Assembly: GCA_964450305.1 (NCBI GenBank) | Contig: CAYVFB010000005.1 | Coordinates: 12,265-76,264 of the forward strand | Direction of reading: 5' to 3' | DNA from: JAAYJG01 sp964450305 | GTDB lineage: Bacteria > Bacillota > Clostridia > DSM-8532 | Length of the DNA stretch: 64,000 nucleotides | Part shown: in pieces, positions 43,180-51,297 of the stretch | Position numbering within the stretch: position 1 is the stretch's first letter | Layout: each line of letters begins with the position of its first letter | The notes under the pieces: model-generated | The model's input: the letters and a program-made list of their open reading frames with translations, nothing else | Databases searched by the model: none | Told to the model about the DNA's origin: nothing | Made by a program: the position numbers and the translations under genes

Positions 43180-43791
43180 CTAAAGCCTTAAAATGCCCAT
43201 GGCACACAAGTCCTTTTCAAGGGTTTGCGTATCGTGAAAAATCAGTCCGGCAATTCCTGCGCTTTGGGCACCTGCCACATTGGCTGGGGTATCATCGATA
43301 AACAGGCATGTTTCGGCGGTTAACGAATAATCCGCAAGCAGCCTTTCATAGATGGCGGAATCCGGTTTCAGAAGCTTTACATGGGAGGAAATCAGGATCC
43401 CGTCAAACATTTCAAAGAAGGTATGCTGGCGGCGCACTCTGTCGTACGCGCGCTGATGGAAATTGGATATCATGAACAGACGGTGATTTTGCTCTTTCAA
43501 CCGATGCAGCAGCGCAATCGTTCCTTCAATCGGAACGAGCATTTCGTCCCAGTGATCCAAAAGATACTGTATGTCTTCACAAAGCGAAGGTAAGCCATCG
43601 GACATTTGATGAAAGGCTTCCTGTTCATCAATTATCCCCTTATCTAAATCCAGCCAGCTTTGGCTGCCAAAAACCGCCTGAAACAGAAGCTCCCTGTGAA
43701 TTGGCTTGGCATACCTCTTCTCCAGATATTCCCTCGGATTAAAGCTTAATAACACCTGTCCGAGATCAAATACGATATTAGTTATCATCAC
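43180..43791 (-). CDS. HAD-superfamily hydrolase (subfamily IA)
   Basis: 203 residues. Phosphatase-like HAD fold: motif I is FDLGQVLLSF, in which the usual second Asp (DxD) is a Gly-Gln, motif II is MISNFHQRA, the Lys is in SSHVKLLKPDSAIYE and motif IV is LFIDDTPANVAGA. The DxG in motif I is found in haloacid-dehalogenase-like and YihX-type members (alpha-D-glucose-1-phosphatase). The ATG follows AGGAGGATGCGTG. No terminator separates it from the homocysteine operon promoter. Confidence 0.88.
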   Translation of the reverse strand: MMITNIVFDLGQVLLSFNPREYLEKRYAKPIHRELLFQAVFGSQSWLDLDKGIIDEQEAFHQMSDGLPSLCEDIQYLLDHWDEMLVPIEGTIALLHRLKEQNHRLFMISNFHQRAYDRVRRQHTFFEMFDGILISSHVKLLKPDSAIYERLLADYSLTAETCLFIDDTPANVAGAQSAGIAGLIFHDTQTLEKDLCAMGILRL

Positions 43792-44201
43792 GCATCCTCC
43801 TTATCGTCATATTCTATCATATTCTCTTTCACAATACAGCATCGCCATTGCCGGAAATCTATCGGGAAAAAAGGAATAACCCAGGCTGTTTGCACATAAT
43901 GATGTTATCGTCCCTGCCACGAGGGGTATATGTGTAAATGATTGCATAATTATTATTAAGGAACTTTTTGAACGGAATCCAGGTCTAACAAGCTGTGCAT
44001 CTTTTGAATGGTCACCGGCGGACGAGCTTTGGCCAATGAAACCCTGGACTGCCGGAACAGAAGGTTGACAGTAGTGTAAAGCGTTACCCATTTGTAATTT
44101 GCAGCACGGCAAATTATGCTATACTGGGATTATACACAGGGAACCGCACAGGGGGTGTACAAGCCTGTAGAAATGATCCTTCCGGAAAGGTGTGAGCTGG
44201 A
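43792..44201. other. Intergenic region between divergent HAD and motor genes, 410 bp
   Basis: The right half carries a promoter-like TATACT (44120-44125) and an 8-bp inverted repeat (44095-44116) upstream of the ZorA-like gene. The left half shows nothing definite. Confidence 0.5.
44095..44125 (+). promoter_or_regulatory. Operator-like inverted repeat and -10 box of the motor cassette
   Basis: TAATTTGC (44095-44102) and GCAAATTA (44109-44116) are perfect complements six bases apart. TATACT (44120-44125) follows; TTTGCA (44098-44103), within the left arm, lies 16 bases before it and can act as -35. A repressor on this repeat would block the promoter. Confidence 0.5.
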
Positions 44202-45671
44202 TTGATAGAAACGTTAAAAAACCTCTATGAACAGGTACAAGGCTTTGGGATGGCCATCATCCTGACCACTTTCATTATTTTTATCATTTCTTTTATCGCG
44301 AACCTGATTATACGAAAGAAATACACCATCATTCTGGACGACTTACTAAACTGGCACCGTAAAAAGGAAGGAGCCTTTCATTGCGATATTCTGAACAAGA
44401 TTGTTGAAGATTATAAAAACACTGCGCAGGGCAGCTACAGCGAAGTGAACACCCAGGCCATCATTGAAAAGAATTTCAATCTTCGCTTGCGTGGTCTGGC
44501 CCTCGGCGAGCGCTTTATCAAGAACACCAACACACTGATGATCACCCTGGGCCTTTTTGGAACCTTTGTGGGCCTCACCGCAGCTGTCGGCGAACTGGCC
44601 GCCATCTTCAAAAACATGGATATGATCGAGCTGATTCAAAACGCAGGAATTGAAGAGCTTTTACGGCGTCTGATCTCCTCCCTGCAGGGCATGTCCGTCG
44701 CCTTTACCACAAGCCTTGTGGGCGTAGGTTGTTCCATCGTCCTCACCATCCTGATGACCATCGTCAATGCGCAGGAAGTGCGTGAAAACCTGATGATCCA
44801 CATCGAAGAATATCTGGATAATTCCGTTGCGGTGGTGGTATCCCAGGACAAGGAAACCGAATATACGATGATGAACAACATCCTGCGCACTACCTTTACA
44901 GAATTTGGGGAAAAGATTCAGCAGTCCCTGCAAAAAACCGTGGAAAGCTTTGGGGAAAAGCTGACCAATGTTGTCATGGACGTAAATGTATCCAGTCAAA
45001 CCCTGGATGCCACTGTTGAGAAATTTGACAAGTCCCTGGCCAATTTTGCATTTGGAATGAAGGACTTAAATGAATTCAACATGAACATGCGCAACAATAT
45101 TGAGCGGATGGATGTGAATTTCATCAAGGTTACCGAGTCACTGACCCAGGCATCCAATATTGTGGTGGAAAACTACCGCAGTATTGAAGGGTTCTCCAGC
45201 AATATCCGCGAAGCCGCCGATCAGATGACATCTTACAACCATCAGCTGGTGAGTGATATCAGCCAGCTTGTTGGCGAGGTTTCCTCCACTGTGCTTGTGG
45301 TTCAGAAGCTGGCTGGCTCTTTAAATGTCAATATGCAGCAATATTCAAGAGATCTGGATATTTACCAGCAGAATTTCACAAACCTGATGACGAAGCTGAG
45401 TGCTGAAGTATCTGGCTTGGGTCAGAAGGCTGCTCTGTCTTTTTCTGAGGCCATGGTAAAAAACAGTGAGGAAATGAACCAGAAGATCAAGACGCAGTTG
45501 GAAGAAAGCTATAAAGGCATTCTTCAGTTGCTGGATCAATTCCGGGAAAACCAGAACCACTTTGCCAAAGCCATCGCTTCCCTTCCGGATCAGGTATTAA
45601 CCTACAATGAGGTGGCAACCTCAAAAATTGACCGGAAGCAGTCCGAACTGAAGGACAAAACGGGAAATTAG
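44202..45671 (+). CDS. MotA/TolQ/ExbB-type proton channel protein, ZorA-like
   Basis: 489 residues. Stator-channel fold with three membrane helices (about 15-38, 109-136, 163-188). The MotA/ExbB signature spans the second and third (LGLFGTFVGLTAAVGEL; GMSVAFTTSLVGVGCSIV). A tail of about 300 residues, largely helical with regular hydrophobic spacing, follows in the cytoplasm, as in ZorA of Zorya defence systems and unlike short ExbB/TolQ. The start is TTG at 44202, with AGGTG 9 bases ahead. It is followed by a MotB/ZorB-like gene, so the pair should form a 5:2 ion-driven motor. No flagellar, Ton or Tol genes are nearby. Confidence 0.85.
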   Translation: MIETLKNLYEQVQGFGMAIILTTFIIFIISFIANLIIRKKYTIILDDLLNWHRKKEGAFHCDILNKIVEDYKNTAQGSYSEVNTQAIIEKNFNLRLRGLALGERFIKNTNTLMITLGLFGTFVGLTAAVGELAAIFKNMDMIELIQNAGIEELLRRLISSLQGMSVAFTTSLVGVGCSIVLTILMTIVNAQEVRENLMIHIEEYLDNSVAVVVSQDKETEYTMMNNILRTTFTEFGEKIQQSLQKTVESFGEKLTNVVMDVNVSSQTLDATVEKFDKSLANFAFGMKDLNEFNMNMRNNIERMDVNFIKVTESLTQASNIVVENYRSIEGFSSNIREAADQMTSYNHQLVSDISQLVGEVSSTVLVVQKLAGSLNVNMQQYSRDLDIYQQNFTNLMTKLSAEVSGLGQKAALSFSEAMVKNSEEMNQKIKTQLEESYKGILQLLDQFRENQNHFAKAIASLPDQVLTYNEVATSKIDRKQSELKDKTGN

Positions 45672-45737
45672 GAGCATGCCATTTCCGCGCACAGGAAACG
45701 GCGGGGAGCAGACCCGGAAAACGGGAGGTTGACAGAT

Positions 45738-46712
45738 ATGAAAAGCCGAAACAGAAATTTTGGAAAACAGGAAGAGCCAGCTCATTTCTGGCCTTCCTTT
45801 ACCGATGTGATGTCCACCATCGTTTTGGTATTGTTTTTTATGATCTTTTTGGCGTATTTCCAGCAAATCATCTCCTCTGCGCATTGGAATCAGTCGCTGG
45901 AACAAAAAAAATCCGAGCTGTCTTCCACGGAAGACCACCTGAAAAAAGCCGGCGATGAACTGAACCTCAAAAACCTGGAGATCTCTGAAAAGAAAAATGC
46001 CATCCGGATGATGCAAAACGAAGCCGAGAAGCTGCAGGCAGAAGTGGAACAGGGAAAGCAGGAGTTGACGATTTCTCTTGAAAAGCTGTCGGAACAGGAA
46101 AAGATCATCGCCAACAGCAATCAGGAACTGGAAGCACTTCGTGCCAAGCTGCAAAACATCTCAGTACTGCGGGTAAACATTCTGCAGCAGGTAAAGGCGT
46201 CCATCGAGGATGAGATTGGAACTTCCACCACACCAAGCGGTGAACCGCTTGTTGCCATTGATAACAACGCAAACCTGGTCATCAACAACAGCCTGCTGTT
46301 CGCAAAAAAGAAATCCGATATTTCTTTCGAGGGACAGGCGTTATTAAGCCGTTTTGCGGTAGCCTTTGAAAAGATACTCGATGATGCGTCGATCCGTGAA
46401 TATATCGATGCGATCAATATTGAAGGTCACGCAGATATTGATGGGGATTTCCAGGATAACTATAACCTCTCCTGTCAGAGAGCCTATGCTGTCATCAACA
46501 CCATGATGGAAAAGAATCCGTCCCTGGAATACAAGTATGGGGCTTACTTCGCTGCAACCGGGTTCTCGGAGTTCCGACCCATTGACCAGGGAACAAGTGA
46601 GGCAGCCATGGCGAAGAACCGCCGCATTCAGATATCAATCACCATCAAGGATTCCCATGTACAAAAGATTATCCAGGAATATCTGGACGAAGTATCTTCT
46701 GCAGAAGGATAA
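45738..46712 (+). CDS. OmpA/MotB-family motor protein, ZorB-like
   Basis: 324 residues. One N-terminal membrane helix (about 20-42, FTDVMSTIVLVLFFMIFLAYF) with the protonatable Asp at residue 23, as in MotB and ZorB; an extracytoplasmic coiled coil (about 50-140); and a C-terminal OmpA-like peptidoglycan-binding domain with the binding residues in GHADIDGD and NRRIQI. So the channel can be anchored to the cell wall. AGGAGG-like GGGAGG lies 9 bases ahead of the ATG at 45738; a TTG at 45729 is too close to it. It lies 66 bases after the ZorA-like gene. Confidence 0.87.
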   Translation: MKSRNRNFGKQEEPAHFWPSFTDVMSTIVLVLFFMIFLAYFQQIISSAHWNQSLEQKKSELSSTEDHLKKAGDELNLKNLEISEKKNAIRMMQNEAEKLQAEVEQGKQELTISLEKLSEQEKIIANSNQELEALRAKLQNISVLRVNILQQVKASIEDEIGTSTTPSGEPLVAIDNNANLVINNSLLFAKKKSDISFEGQALLSRFAVAFEKILDDASIREYIDAINIEGHADIDGDFQDNYNLSCQRAYAVINTMMEKNPSLEYKYGAYFAATGFSEFRPIDQGTSEAAMAKNRRIQISITIKDSHVQKIIQEYLDEVSSAEG

Positions 46713-46767
46713 TTTCAGCCTTCTCATGCCAGAGATGAAGACTTCGCTCCCAGGAAAGGTGGTATCC

Positions 46768-47721
46768 ATGGCGGATCAGAAAATGCGCTTAGAGCTTCGA
46801 ACACTCAAATTCCAGGACTATATCCGCAGGAAACCGGAAAGCCCCTTTGGTTATTACGGCATCGGGGTGCAATATATGCTATCCGGAAAGCCGGCTTCGG
46901 CGGAAAGAATGTTTGCACGCGCACTGAAAATAGATCCGTCTTATGTTCCCGCCAAGCTGGGAAAGCTGGAATACCTTCTTTTTGACGGCAAACTATTGGC
47001 GGCCTGCCGGTATTATCGTAAAAATGCAAGCGATATAAGCGCAAAGAAAGTTTATTTTTACCGTGCTCAGAAGATCGCCAGCCAGATATATCGCACCCGC
47101 CGCTTTTCCCATCAGCTGCGCAGTTCAGGTTCGTTTTATCTGTTCTCCGAAAGGTATGGACTGCTGCAAAAAATGTTTGATAACGAGCGGGACAACCCCA
47201 TCGTCAACCTTATCCTGGCGATGTTTTTTTTAAGAAAACGGCGGGAGGGTGAACGGGCTCGTGTAGTTTATAATCTGTGTGTCCGCATGGAGGGCATTAC
47301 AGATAAGCTCCGGTGGGATTTACTGCAAACCCTGTCAAAGGAGCAGCCCGCTATTCTTCAGGATCTGGATATTGCCGCCAAGTTTTCGGGCATCCCCGAG
47401 GGCTGCTTTAGCAGTAAGTACGCCAGTTTCCTGCTGTCCAGCTTTATGCGGCAGCAGCAGCAGAGCAAGGTTTTAAAGGCTTATTCCGATTTGCAGAAAA
47501 ACCATGCGACTCCCGATGAGAAAACTCTGTGGAAATACCTGCATTTTTGCCGCAGCAGGAACCTGTGGAGCCCTTCCCTCACGGCATGCTGTCATAAGCT
47601 GGCCAGCTCCGGCTGGATAGACAGCTTCATTGCATCCATGGTCAAAGAACTGAAAAGCCGTGGAATGGCTGAGAATACCCGTGAGCTGGACAAGCTTCTC
47701 GAGCTGTATGGCTATCAATAA
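46768..47721 (+). CDS. TPR-like protein of unknown function, partner of the motor pair
   Basis: 317 residues, soluble, no signal peptide. The N-terminal part has one clear TPR unit (about 25-58, FGYYGIGVQYMLSGKPASAERMFARALKIDPSY) and probably more helical repeats to the end. No enzymatic motif is seen. It begins 55 bases after the ZorB-like gene, with GGAAAGGTGG before the ATG, and precedes the strong terminator at 47746-47773, so the three form one operon. ZorC, ZorD or ZorE are not recognisable in it. It could be an adaptor or cytoplasmic effector of the motor. Confidence 0.78.
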   Translation: MADQKMRLELRTLKFQDYIRRKPESPFGYYGIGVQYMLSGKPASAERMFARALKIDPSYVPAKLGKLEYLLFDGKLLAACRYYRKNASDISAKKVYFYRAQKIASQIYRTRRFSHQLRSSGSFYLFSERYGLLQKMFDNERDNPIVNLILAMFFLRKRREGERARVVYNLCVRMEGITDKLRWDLLQTLSKEQPAILQDLDIAAKFSGIPEGCFSSKYASFLLSSFMRQQQQSKVLKAYSDLQKNHATPDEKTLWKYLHFCRSRNLWSPSLTACCHKLASSGWIDSFIASMVKELKSRGMAENTRELDKLLELYGYQ

Positions 47722-48095
47722 ATTTTACTTTCGTTTTGCATTGAACCCCCCGTTTTATGAAGCGGGGGTTTTTGTCGTTTAAACCTCCTGGCGATATTTG
47801 TCGGCTTGTGATTCAATTCCAAACCATGTGGTATAATATATCTGGAGGTAGCAAAAACTGTATGTCAGCAGAGCTGTTCTTTTTGCCCATCAGTCCTGAT
47901 CTGCTGCTTATCTCTTTCATACAAGTTGTTAAAATCAGTTGCATAATTTTCCTCCAATCATATGAATATAACGAGGGGTGATGTTCCCCATCGATTTAGG
48001 TAACAGGTATCGGTTTGCTTAATCATGCGGTGAGCATTCCTCCAGCCTCGTTGAATAAACATGTTTGAAGAACTGAAACGAAAGGGGTCTTTCAC
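47722..48095. other. Intergenic region, 374 bp
   Basis: Starts with the terminator of the motor operon (47746-47773), then TATAAT at 47832-47837 (a TTGTGA at 47806 is 20 bases away, so a weak pair) for the PRPP synthetase gene. A 39-codon hydrophobic frame from ATG 47862 with a GGAGG ahead could encode a small membrane peptide, but I do not call it. Confidence 0.45.
47746..47773 (+). terminator. Rho-independent terminator of the motor operon
   Basis: CCCCCCG (47746-47752) pairs with CGGGGG (47763-47768) and flanking bases, then TTTTT (47769-47773). It lies 25 bases after the TPR gene. Confidence 0.9.
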
Positions 48096-49070
48096 ATGGA
48101 AGAAACCAGTATTAAAATCTTTACCGGAACTGCCAGCGTGAACTTTGCTAATAAAATGTGCAAGTATCTGGGTACCGAGGTTGGCCAGTCCCAAACCATT
48201 ACGTTTTCTGAAGGAAACATTTTTGTCAAAATTATGGAAAAAGTTCGAGACAAGGATGTATATATTGTTCAGGCCATTGGGCTGGACCCCAACAATGATT
48301 TTATGGAACTGCTCTTTTTAATTGACGCCTTCAAGAGGGCAAGCGCATCCTCGGTTACTGCCATCATCCCATATTTCAGTTATGCCAAAGGGGACAAAAA
48401 GGATGAGCCCAGGGTTTCCATTCGTGCCAGGGTATGCGCGGATTGCCTGGAGGTTACAGGCGTGGATCGGATAATCACCATGGATCTGCACAGCCCGCAA
48501 ATTCAGGGGTTCTTTAAAAAACCGGTGGATCATTTGTACGGCATGTCCACCCTGTGTAAATACATTCAGTCAAAGCAAATTGAGGATCTGGTCGTGGTAT
48601 CTCCGGATGCGGGCTTTGCCAAGAACGCTAGAAATTATGCAAACCTGTTAAAGGCACCGGTAGCCATTGGAGATAAAACACGCCTGTGCCATGATGAACA
48701 AGCGAAGGTTCTTGAGATAATTGGTGATGTGAAGGGCAGGAACGCTGTGATTGTAGATGACTTTACCATCTCCTGCGGCACCTTGATCGATACCGCACTC
48801 ATGCTGAAAAAGCACGGTGCCAAGAAAATATACGCCTGCGTATCCCATGCGCTGCTTGGTGATAAGGGCTTGAAAGCCCTTGAAGAAAGCGTCATTGAAG
48901 AACTGGTCATCACAGACACCGTTGAAAACCCAAAGGCCTTTCATCACCCGAAGGTAACGGTAGTTTCAGTCGCACGTCTTTTTGCGGATGCGGTGCGGAT
49001 CATTCATAACAAAGACAGCTTAAGCCACCTGTTCGATGATTTGAACAACTGTTTTGACAAGGATTCCTGA
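48096..49070 (+). CDS. Divergent ribose-phosphate pyrophosphokinase
   Basis: 324 residues. PRPP synthetase fold: PYFSYAKGDKKDEPRVSIRARVCADCLE, TMDLHSPQIQGFF and the PRPP-binding loop VDDFTISCGTL. In the standard Prs the first motif is GYARQDRK and the loop reads DDMVDTGGTL, so the key DT is replaced by TIS-C here. The catalytic His in DLHS and the pyrophosphate Lys-Asp region are retained. Prs in related Firmicutes sits with glmU; this one is solitary. It may be a class variant or a nonstandard paralogue; catalytic activity is likely but untested. Confidence 0.85.
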   Translation: MEETSIKIFTGTASVNFANKMCKYLGTEVGQSQTITFSEGNIFVKIMEKVRDKDVYIVQAIGLDPNNDFMELLFLIDAFKRASASSVTAIIPYFSYAKGDKKDEPRVSIRARVCADCLEVTGVDRIITMDLHSPQIQGFFKKPVDHLYGMSTLCKYIQSKQIEDLVVVSPDAGFAKNARNYANLLKAPVAIGDKTRLCHDEQAKVLEIIGDVKGRNAVIVDDFTISCGTLIDTALMLKKHGAKKIYACVSHALLGDKGLKALEESVIEELVITDTVENPKAFHHPKVTVVSVARLFADAVRIIHNKDSLSHLFDDLNNCFDKDS

Positions 49071-49128
49071 CAAACAGCGGCTGACCATCATCTGGTCAGC
49101 CGCTTTCACTTTGATGTGGTTTATATCA

Positions 49129-49317
49129 TCACGGCAGTTTTTCCTGAATCTGATGCCCTTGTACAGTAGATAAATCTATCGTTCGGTAATGTTTATCAAC
49201 AAATTCCACCTCATATGCATCATTACCATATACAAACACAATGGCACCCACACAACCCTCATCAACGATTTCATTGATTTTCTCTTTTGCCTGAATTACA
49301 TCATGCTCATAAAACAT
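49129..49317 (-). CDS. DUF4926-type small protein
   Basis: 62 residues. Small beta-rich protein resembling DUF4926 (DVIQAKEKI-GCVGAIVFVYGNDAYEVEFVD). Such proteins are often found near toxin-antitoxin or metabolic genes; function unknown. The ATG has AAAGG 6 bases ahead and lies 15 bases after pepT, so it is the third gene of dut-pepT-DUF4926. Confidence 0.7.
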   Translation of the reverse strand: MFYEHDVIQAKEKINEIVDEGCVGAIVFVYGNDAYEVEFVDKHYRTIDLSTVQGHQIQEKLP

Positions 49318-49332
49318 GGAAAGCCTTTCTGG

Positions 49333-50466
49333 TTATCCGCAAGATACATCTTCCGCATGTACGCGGATGATCTCAACCATCAGTCGGGCGGCCTTCACCA
49401 TATCGGAAATGGCGATCTGCTCGGAGGTACTATGAACGTTTCTCATTCCCACACTGATGTCGACGGCCGGTATACCCTTGCCGTTGATGACATTCGTGTC
49501 ACTTCCGCCGCCCGTGGCGTGCAGGTTCACCGGAATATTCAGCCTGGATGCGGCTTTTCTCATCAGCAGGATAATGCCGTTATCTTCTGCAATGGAATAC
49601 CCTCCATAGGTATTTTCAACTTCAATATCCACTGTACCCCCCTCGCGTTCAACGGTTTTGCTGAAGGAATCCGTCAACTGCCGGGTTAAAGAAGCAAGCC
49701 TTTCATTTTCCAGGCTTCTGACCTCACCGTCAACGATCACCTGATCCGGCACAATATTTCTTGCACGACCGCCTTGAATCATCCCGATATTACAGGTGCT
49801 GCCGGCGTCGATTCTTCCCATAAATGGAAGCTCGGCAATGGCTGCCGCAGCCACCCGAATGGCATTGATCCCATCTTCAGGGCAAAGCCCTGCGTGAGCA
49901 GCCCTTCCTTTCACAACAAAGCGCAGACGGTTATAGCTGGGGGCTTTTATCGCAGCTGATCCAATAGATCCTTCATCATCAAGGATGTAGGCATATTTGG
50001 CCGGGATAGCTGAGATATCAAGTGCTCGCGCGCCAAACAGCCCGCCTTCCTCGGCAATGGTAAACACGGCATAAATGTCTCCATGGGAAATACTCTCTTC
50101 CTTCAGCACGTTAATGGCCTCGAGAATACAGGCCACGCCTGCCAAATCATCCCCTCCAAGGATCGTTGTTCCGTCACTTCTGATAAGATCCCCCTCGATC
50201 ACGGGCACCTTCCCGCGCCCGGGCTCAACAGTATCCATATGGGCCATGAACAGAAGCGGAGCCGCTTGATTGTTTCCGGGTATTTTAACAATGACATTCC
50301 CGGCATTTCCGCCGATGGTATCGCCCGCATTATCTTCTGTTGAGGAATACCCCAGTGCTGTAAGCTTTTGCCGAATTGTGTCAGCCATCTGGCGTTCCTT
50401 CCCGCCAATGCTGTCAATCCGAACGAGATCACAAAAGGTTTGAGTGATTCTTTCCGTATTCACCAT
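49333..50466 (-). CDS. M20-family peptidase, PepT-like
   Basis: 377 residues. Zinc peptidase of the M20 family, cytoplasmic, releasing residues from small peptides. Metal ligands in FMAHMDTVEPG (His, Asp), GGDDLAGVA (bridging Asp), IAEEGGLFG (Glu pair) and LDDEGSIG, with His in the C-terminal HATGGGSDTN. The dimerisation domain starts near GRAAHAG. Related to tripeptidase T, so the product is probably a tripeptidase. Start ATG 50466 has AAGGA at a good distance; a TTG at 50475 is too close to it. Fifteen bases after dut. Confidence 0.88.
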   Translation of the reverse strand: MVNTERITQTFCDLVRIDSIGGKERQMADTIRQKLTALGYSSTEDNAGDTIGGNAGNVIVKIPGNNQAAPLLFMAHMDTVEPGRGKVPVIEGDLIRSDGTTILGGDDLAGVACILEAINVLKEESISHGDIYAVFTIAEEGGLFGARALDISAIPAKYAYILDDEGSIGSAAIKAPSYNRLRFVVKGRAAHAGLCPEDGINAIRVAAAAIAELPFMGRIDAGSTCNIGMIQGGRARNIVPDQVIVDGEVRSLENERLASLTRQLTDSFSKTVEREGGTVDIEVENTYGGYSIAEDNGIILLMRKAASRLNIPVNLHATGGGSDTNVINGKGIPAVDISVGMRNVHSTSEQIAISDMVKAARLMVEIIRVHAEDVSCG

Positions 50467-50481
50467 CTCCGCCAATCCTTC

Positions 50482-50979
50482 CTATACACCTGTAGATCCA
50501 AACCCGCCGCCCCGATCCTGTCCGATGTCAGCAACGGATTGGACAACTCTGAACTTCATCCTTGGCACTTCCTGTAAAACCAGCTGAGCAATTCTGTCGC
50601 CCTTAAAGATTTGATAGGTTCCGGCTTTATTATCCTTTGAGTTTAGCGTAAAACATTCGTTGCTCGTGCACGAGCACAAATCCGAGGTATTGGTAATAAG
50701 TATCCCCAGTTCGTTGCGATAGCCGCTGTCGATGGTACCCGGTGAATTCGATATGCGCAGCGGTGTCCGCAATGAAACTCCGCTTCGGGGCCGGACCTGG
50801 ATTTCATAGCCCTCAGGGATCGCAAACTTTAATCCGGTAGGAATGAGTACAGTTTCACCGGCACCAATCTGAATATCCTCTGCCGCGCATACATCCATGC
50901 CAGCATCCCACAGGTTCTGATATTTTGGGACGATCACATCCGCCCTGCATACTTCAATGGCAACTTCAACCTCTTTCAT
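50482..50979 (-). CDS. dut: dUTP diphosphatase
   Basis: 165 residues. Trimeric dUTPase that removes dUTP and supplies dUMP. Family motifs: AGMDVCA (1), RPRSGVSL (2), GTIDSGYRNELG (3), GDRIAQLVL (4) and the glycine-rich GGFGSTG tail (5). An insertion of about 18 residues (CSCTSNECFTLNSKDNKAG) separates motifs 3 and 4 and makes the protein longer than typical dUTPases. GGAGGGGAAT precedes the ATG at 50979. Confidence 0.96.
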   Translation of the reverse strand: MKEVEVAIEVCRADVIVPKYQNLWDAGMDVCAAEDIQIGAGETVLIPTGLKFAIPEGYEIQVRPRSGVSLRTPLRISNSPGTIDSGYRNELGILITNTSDLCSCTSNECFTLNSKDNKAGTYQIFKGDRIAQLVLQEVPRMKFRVVQSVADIGQDRGGGFGSTGV

Positions 50980-51297
50980 ATTCCCCTCCACATTTGATGA
51001 TAATGAAGCCTTCTATTGTTTTTCCGGGTATTATTCCAAAACAATACCCCTTTTATTAACGCTCGCAATAACCACGCACCACCACGTTTATATCAGCTTT
51101 CAGCCAAAACGAATTAAGCCAGGATGGCAGCTAATGGAGCTCCCCGGATATCTTAATGCCAATACTTGATCCGATGAAGCCCGGTTATGCATGGATGGGG
51201 CTGCGCGGATACCCTGGTGCCACAATAATTACCCGCCGATGCCTGGCGATGCAGACGTGGGCTTCTGCTATGCATAACCAGACAGTAAAGTACGGTA
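50980..51297. other. Intergenic region, 318 bp
   Basis: Carries a 10-bp inverted repeat, GGTTATGCAT (51183-51192) and ATGCATAACC (51271-51280), with 78 bases of GC-rich DNA between. No gene, clear promoter or terminator was identified. Confidence 0.45.

Noticed and set aside
42950..43207. Leader open frame of 85 codons upstream of the DUF39 gene
   Set aside because: It runs through the folded leader and promoter and has no family resemblance.
44202..47721. A complete Zorya defence system
   Set aside because: ZorA-like and ZorB-like proteins are present, but ZorC, ZorD or ZorE are not, and the third gene is a TPR protein, so I call it only Zorya-like.
47862..47981. Possible 39-residue hydrophobic peptide gene
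   Set aside because: The GGAGG lies too far (13 bases) from the ATG and there is no independent support.
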